64,000 nt of DNA from Ricinus communis (Eukaryota; Streptophyta; Magnoliopsida; Malpighiales; Euphorbiaceae), in NCBI RefSeq assembly GCF_019578655.1, contig NC_063257.1, positions 23,577,939 through 23,641,938 on the forward strand, in the 5' to 3' direction. The notes below the pieces were generated by a model. That model was not told the origin of the DNA. It searched no databases and saw only the letters and a program-made list of their open reading frames with translations. Every line of letters starts with the position of its first letter. Within the stretch, counting starts at the first letter, position 1. Below are positions 60,701 to 64,000 of this stretch, in pieces. Both the position numbers and the translations under genes were made by a program.

Positions 60701-63700
60701 CCCTTTGACGGGGTTATTTTCTCATATTATAAAATTAACCCATTTAAGGGGTTATTTTCTCATACTCACAAATATACCAAAATTACGGGGACATTTTCTC
60801 TGATTGATAAATATCCTCGTATTAAGGGGTGTTTTCTCATATTAAAAAATTTACCCCTGCTACGAGTCTATTTTCTCAGACTCGCAATGACACAACTTTT
60901 AAGGGTTATTTTCTCAGATTCAAAAGTATATACGTTTTACGAGATTATTTTCTTATTTTGATAAATATACCACTTTTACGTGGTCGTTTTCTCATATTAA
61001 ATTATTGGCACTATTATGGGGTTGTTTTCTCAAAAATTATAAATATACACGTTTTACGGAGTTATTTTCTTATATCGACCCCTTTGACGGGGTTATTTTC
61101 TCATATTATAAAATTAACCCATTTAAGGGGTTATTTTCTCATACTCACAAATATACCAAAATTACGGGGATATTTTCTCTGATTGATAAATATCCCCGTA
61201 TTAAGGGTTGTTTTCTCATATTAAAAAATTTACCCCTTCTACAAGGCTGTTTTCTCAAATTCGCAATGACACAACTTTTATAGGGTTATTTCCTCAGATT
61301 CAAAAATATACACGTTACGAGGTTATTTTCTTATATTGATAAATATACCACTTTTACGGGGATGTTCTCTCATATAAAATTATTAGCACTATTATATGGT
61401 TGTTTTCTCAAATTTATAAATATACTCGTTTTACGGGGTTATTTTCTTATATAGACAAACTTAACCCTTTTACATGGTTATTTTCTCCGATTGATAAATA
61501 TCCCCGTATTACCAGGTGCTTTCACATATTAAAAAATTTACTCCTTCTACGAGGTTATTTTCTCATATTAAAAAAATTTACTTCTTTTACGAGGGTGTTT
61601 TCTCAGACTCGCAATTACACTACTTTTATGGGGTTGTTTTCTCATATTCATATATATACACGTTTTATGAGGTTATTTCTTATATTGACAAATATAGTCC
61701 TTTTACGGAAATGTTTTCTCATTGTACAAAATTAACCCATTTAAGGGGTTGTTTTCTCATGCTCCCAAATATACTAAAACTACGGGGTTATTTTTTCATA
61801 TTAAGAAATTTATCCCTTCTACGAGGCTATTTTCTAAGACTTGCAATTACACTAATTTTACGGGGTTATTTTCTCAGATTAAAAAATATACACGTTTTAC
61901 GGGGTTATTTTTTTATATTGATAAATATACCACTTTTATGGGATCGTTTTCTCATACTAAATTATTAGGAGTATTATAGGGTTGTTTTATCAAATTTAAA
62001 AATATACACATTTTACGAGGTTATTTTCTTATGTTGACAAATATACCCCTTTTAAGGGGTTATTTTCTCATAGTACAAAATTAACACATTTAAGGGGTTA
62101 TTTTCTCACTCACAAATATACTAAAATTATACGGACATTTTCTCATATTAAATTATTAGCACTATTATGGGGTTGTTTTTTAAATTCATAAATATACACG
62201 TTTTACAGGGTTATTTTCTTATATAGACAAATATACCCTTTTTATGGGGTTGTTTTCTCATACTCACAAATATACCACGATTATTGGGTTATTTCCTCAA
62301 ATTCATAAATATCACCATATTACGCGGTTGTTTTCACATATTAAAAAATTTACCCCTTCTACGAGGCTGTTTTCTCAGACTCGCAATTACACTACTTTTA
62401 CGGGGTTATTTTCTCATATTCATAAGTATTTAGGTTTTACAGGGTTATTTTCTTATATTGATAAATATACCACTTTAACGGGGTTTTTTTTCTCATATTA
62501 AATTATTAGCACTATTTTGGGGTTGTTTTCTCAAATTCATAAATATGCACATTTTACGGGGTTATTTTCTTATATTGACAAACATACTCCTTTTATATGG
62601 TTGTTTTCTCATATTATAAAATAAACCCATTTAAGAGGTTATTTTCTCATATTTACAAATATACCAAAATTACGGAGTTATTTTCCCCAATTGATAAATA
62701 TCACCGTATTACGAGGTTGTCCTCTCATATTAAAAAATTCACCCCCTTCTACGAGGCTATTTTCTCATATTAAAAAATTACTCCTTCTACGAGGCTGTTT
62801 TCTTACACTCGAAATTACACTACTTTTACAGGGTTATTTTCTTATATTGATAAATATATCACTTTTACGTTATAATTTTCTCATATTAAATTTTTAGCAC
62901 TATTGTGGGGTTGTTTTCTCAAATTTATAATTATATACATTTTACGGGGTTATTTTCTTATATCGACAGACATACCCCTTTTATGGAGTTATTTTCTCAT
63001 ATTATAAAATTAACCCATTTAAGGAGTTTTTTTCTCATACTCACAAATATACAAAAGTTATGGGGTTATTTTCTCTGATTGATAAATATCCCCGTATTAC
63101 GGAGTGTTTCACATATTAAGAAATTTACCCCATCTACGAGGCTATTTTTTCAGACTTGCAATGACACTACTTTTACAGGGTTATTTTCTCAGATTCATAA
63201 ATATACACGTTTTACAGGGTTATTTTCTTATATTGATAAATATGCCACTTTTACAGGATCCTTTCCTTATATTAAATTATTAGCACTATTACAGGGTTGT
63301 TTTCTCAAAGTCATAAATATACACGTTTTACGAGGTTATTTTCTTATATCGACAAATATACCCCTTTTACGGGGTTGTTTTCTCATATTATAAAATTAAC
63401 CCATTTAAGGGGTTGTTTTATCGTACTCACAAATATACCAAAAGTATGGGATTATTTTCTCCGATTGATAAATATCCCCGTATTATGGGGTTGTTCTCTC
63501 ATATTAAAAAATTTACCCTTTTTACGAGGCTGTTTTCTCATATTAAAAAATTAACTCCTCCAAGACTGTTTTCTCAGACTCGCGATTACACTACTTTTAC
63601 GGAGTTGTTTTCTCAGATTAAAAAATATACACGTTTTATGGGGTTATTTTCTTATATTGATAAATGTACCACTTTTACGGGGTCGTTTTCTTATATTAAA

Positions 63701-64000
63701 TTCTTAGCATTATTATAGGGTTGTTTTCTCAAATTCATAAATATACATCTTTTACGGGATTTTTTCTTATATCTACAAGCATACCACTTTTACGGGGTTG
63801 TTTTCTCATATTATAAAATTAACTCAGTTAAGGGGTTGTTTTCTTATACTCACAAATATACTACAATTACGGGGTTGTTTTCACATATTAAAAAATTTAC
63901 CTCTTCCACGAGGCTGTTTTCTCATATTAGAAAATTTGACGGTTTTACAAGACTGTTTTCTTAGACTCGCAATTACATTACCTTTCCGGGGTTATTTTCT
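57712..64000 (+). repeat. 39-bp satellite array, type C, continuation
   Basis: About 160 monomers with the same 10-11-monomer higher-order unit as 53833-56386, running off the window end. AAATTATTAGCA-type landmarks lie at 57848, 58283, 58707, 59190, 59810 and about 60617, 60997, 61378, 62148, 62508 and 63274. Most spacings are 360-485 bp, so units gain or lose monomers. Two neighbouring units near 60480-61210 are nearly identical (offset 379). The array continues the sequence left of the Athila fragment with the same sense and type. Confidence 0.93.

Noticed and set aside
1..64000. CRISPR array
   Set aside because: The repeats are directly adjacent, degenerate and without unique spacers, no cas genes are present, and the surroundings are plant retrotransposons.
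1..64000. G-quadruplex array from GGGG runs
   Set aside because: On a given strand the G runs are separated by about 39 bases or lie opposite C runs, so loops are too long for ordinary quadruplexes.

Overview
This window looks like plant (probably eudicot) heterochromatin. About 52 of the 64 kb is one AT-rich tandem satellite with a basic period of 39 bp. The rest is broken LTR retrotransposons, one small plastid-derived insert and a 500-base assembly gap. I found no intact host gene, tRNA, rRNA or CRISPR array. The plant assignment rests on Ty3/gypsy elements typical of plants (Tekay/Del-like LTRs, a CRM-like chromovirus, an Athila-like RT), on a primer-binding site matching plant initiator tRNA-Met, and on a fragment resembling chloroplast psbB. 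The species cannot be named from the sequence.

Layout. I call the satellite strand that reads GGGGTTGTTTTCT the plus sense. 1-5910 is array type A (plus). 5911-8898 is a solo LTR with a perfect 5-bp target duplication. 8899-9820 is type A again. 9821-12430 is type B inverted (minus). 12431-21284 is type B plus. 21285-21463 is an LTR fragment related to the solo LTR, and 21464-21963 is N. 21964-27088 is type B minus. 27089-29977 is an internally deleted CRM-like element. 29978-49769 is type B minus. 49770-50025 is the plastid-like insert. 50026-50336 is type B minus. 50337-50607 is a plus-oriented CRM-like LTR start. 50608-53832 is a minus-oriented, 5'-truncated CRM-like element (RT, RNase H, integrase, LTR). 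53833-56386 is type C plus. 56387-57711 is an Athila-like RT-RNase H fragment. 57712-64000 is type C plus.

Satellite organisation. Types A and B are built mainly from trimers of 39-bp monomers (117-bp higher-order unit). Type C uses a longer unit of about 10-11 monomers (about 390-435 bp). Because 39 is a multiple of three, two forward frames and one reverse frame stay open over long stretches. The resulting 13-residue repeat ORFs are artefacts of the period, not genes. Larger blocks are duplicated at offsets that are mostly close to whole numbers of monomers, as expected from unequal exchange.

How it fits together. A satellite with higher-order structure, local inversions, dyads in every monomer, CpG-decay variants and insertions of a CRM-like chromovirus is what one expects of a plant centromere or pericentromere. 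This is the main hypothesis. It is an inference: sequence alone cannot show CENH3 occupancy. All transposon coding regions carry stops or frameshifts and are judged dead.
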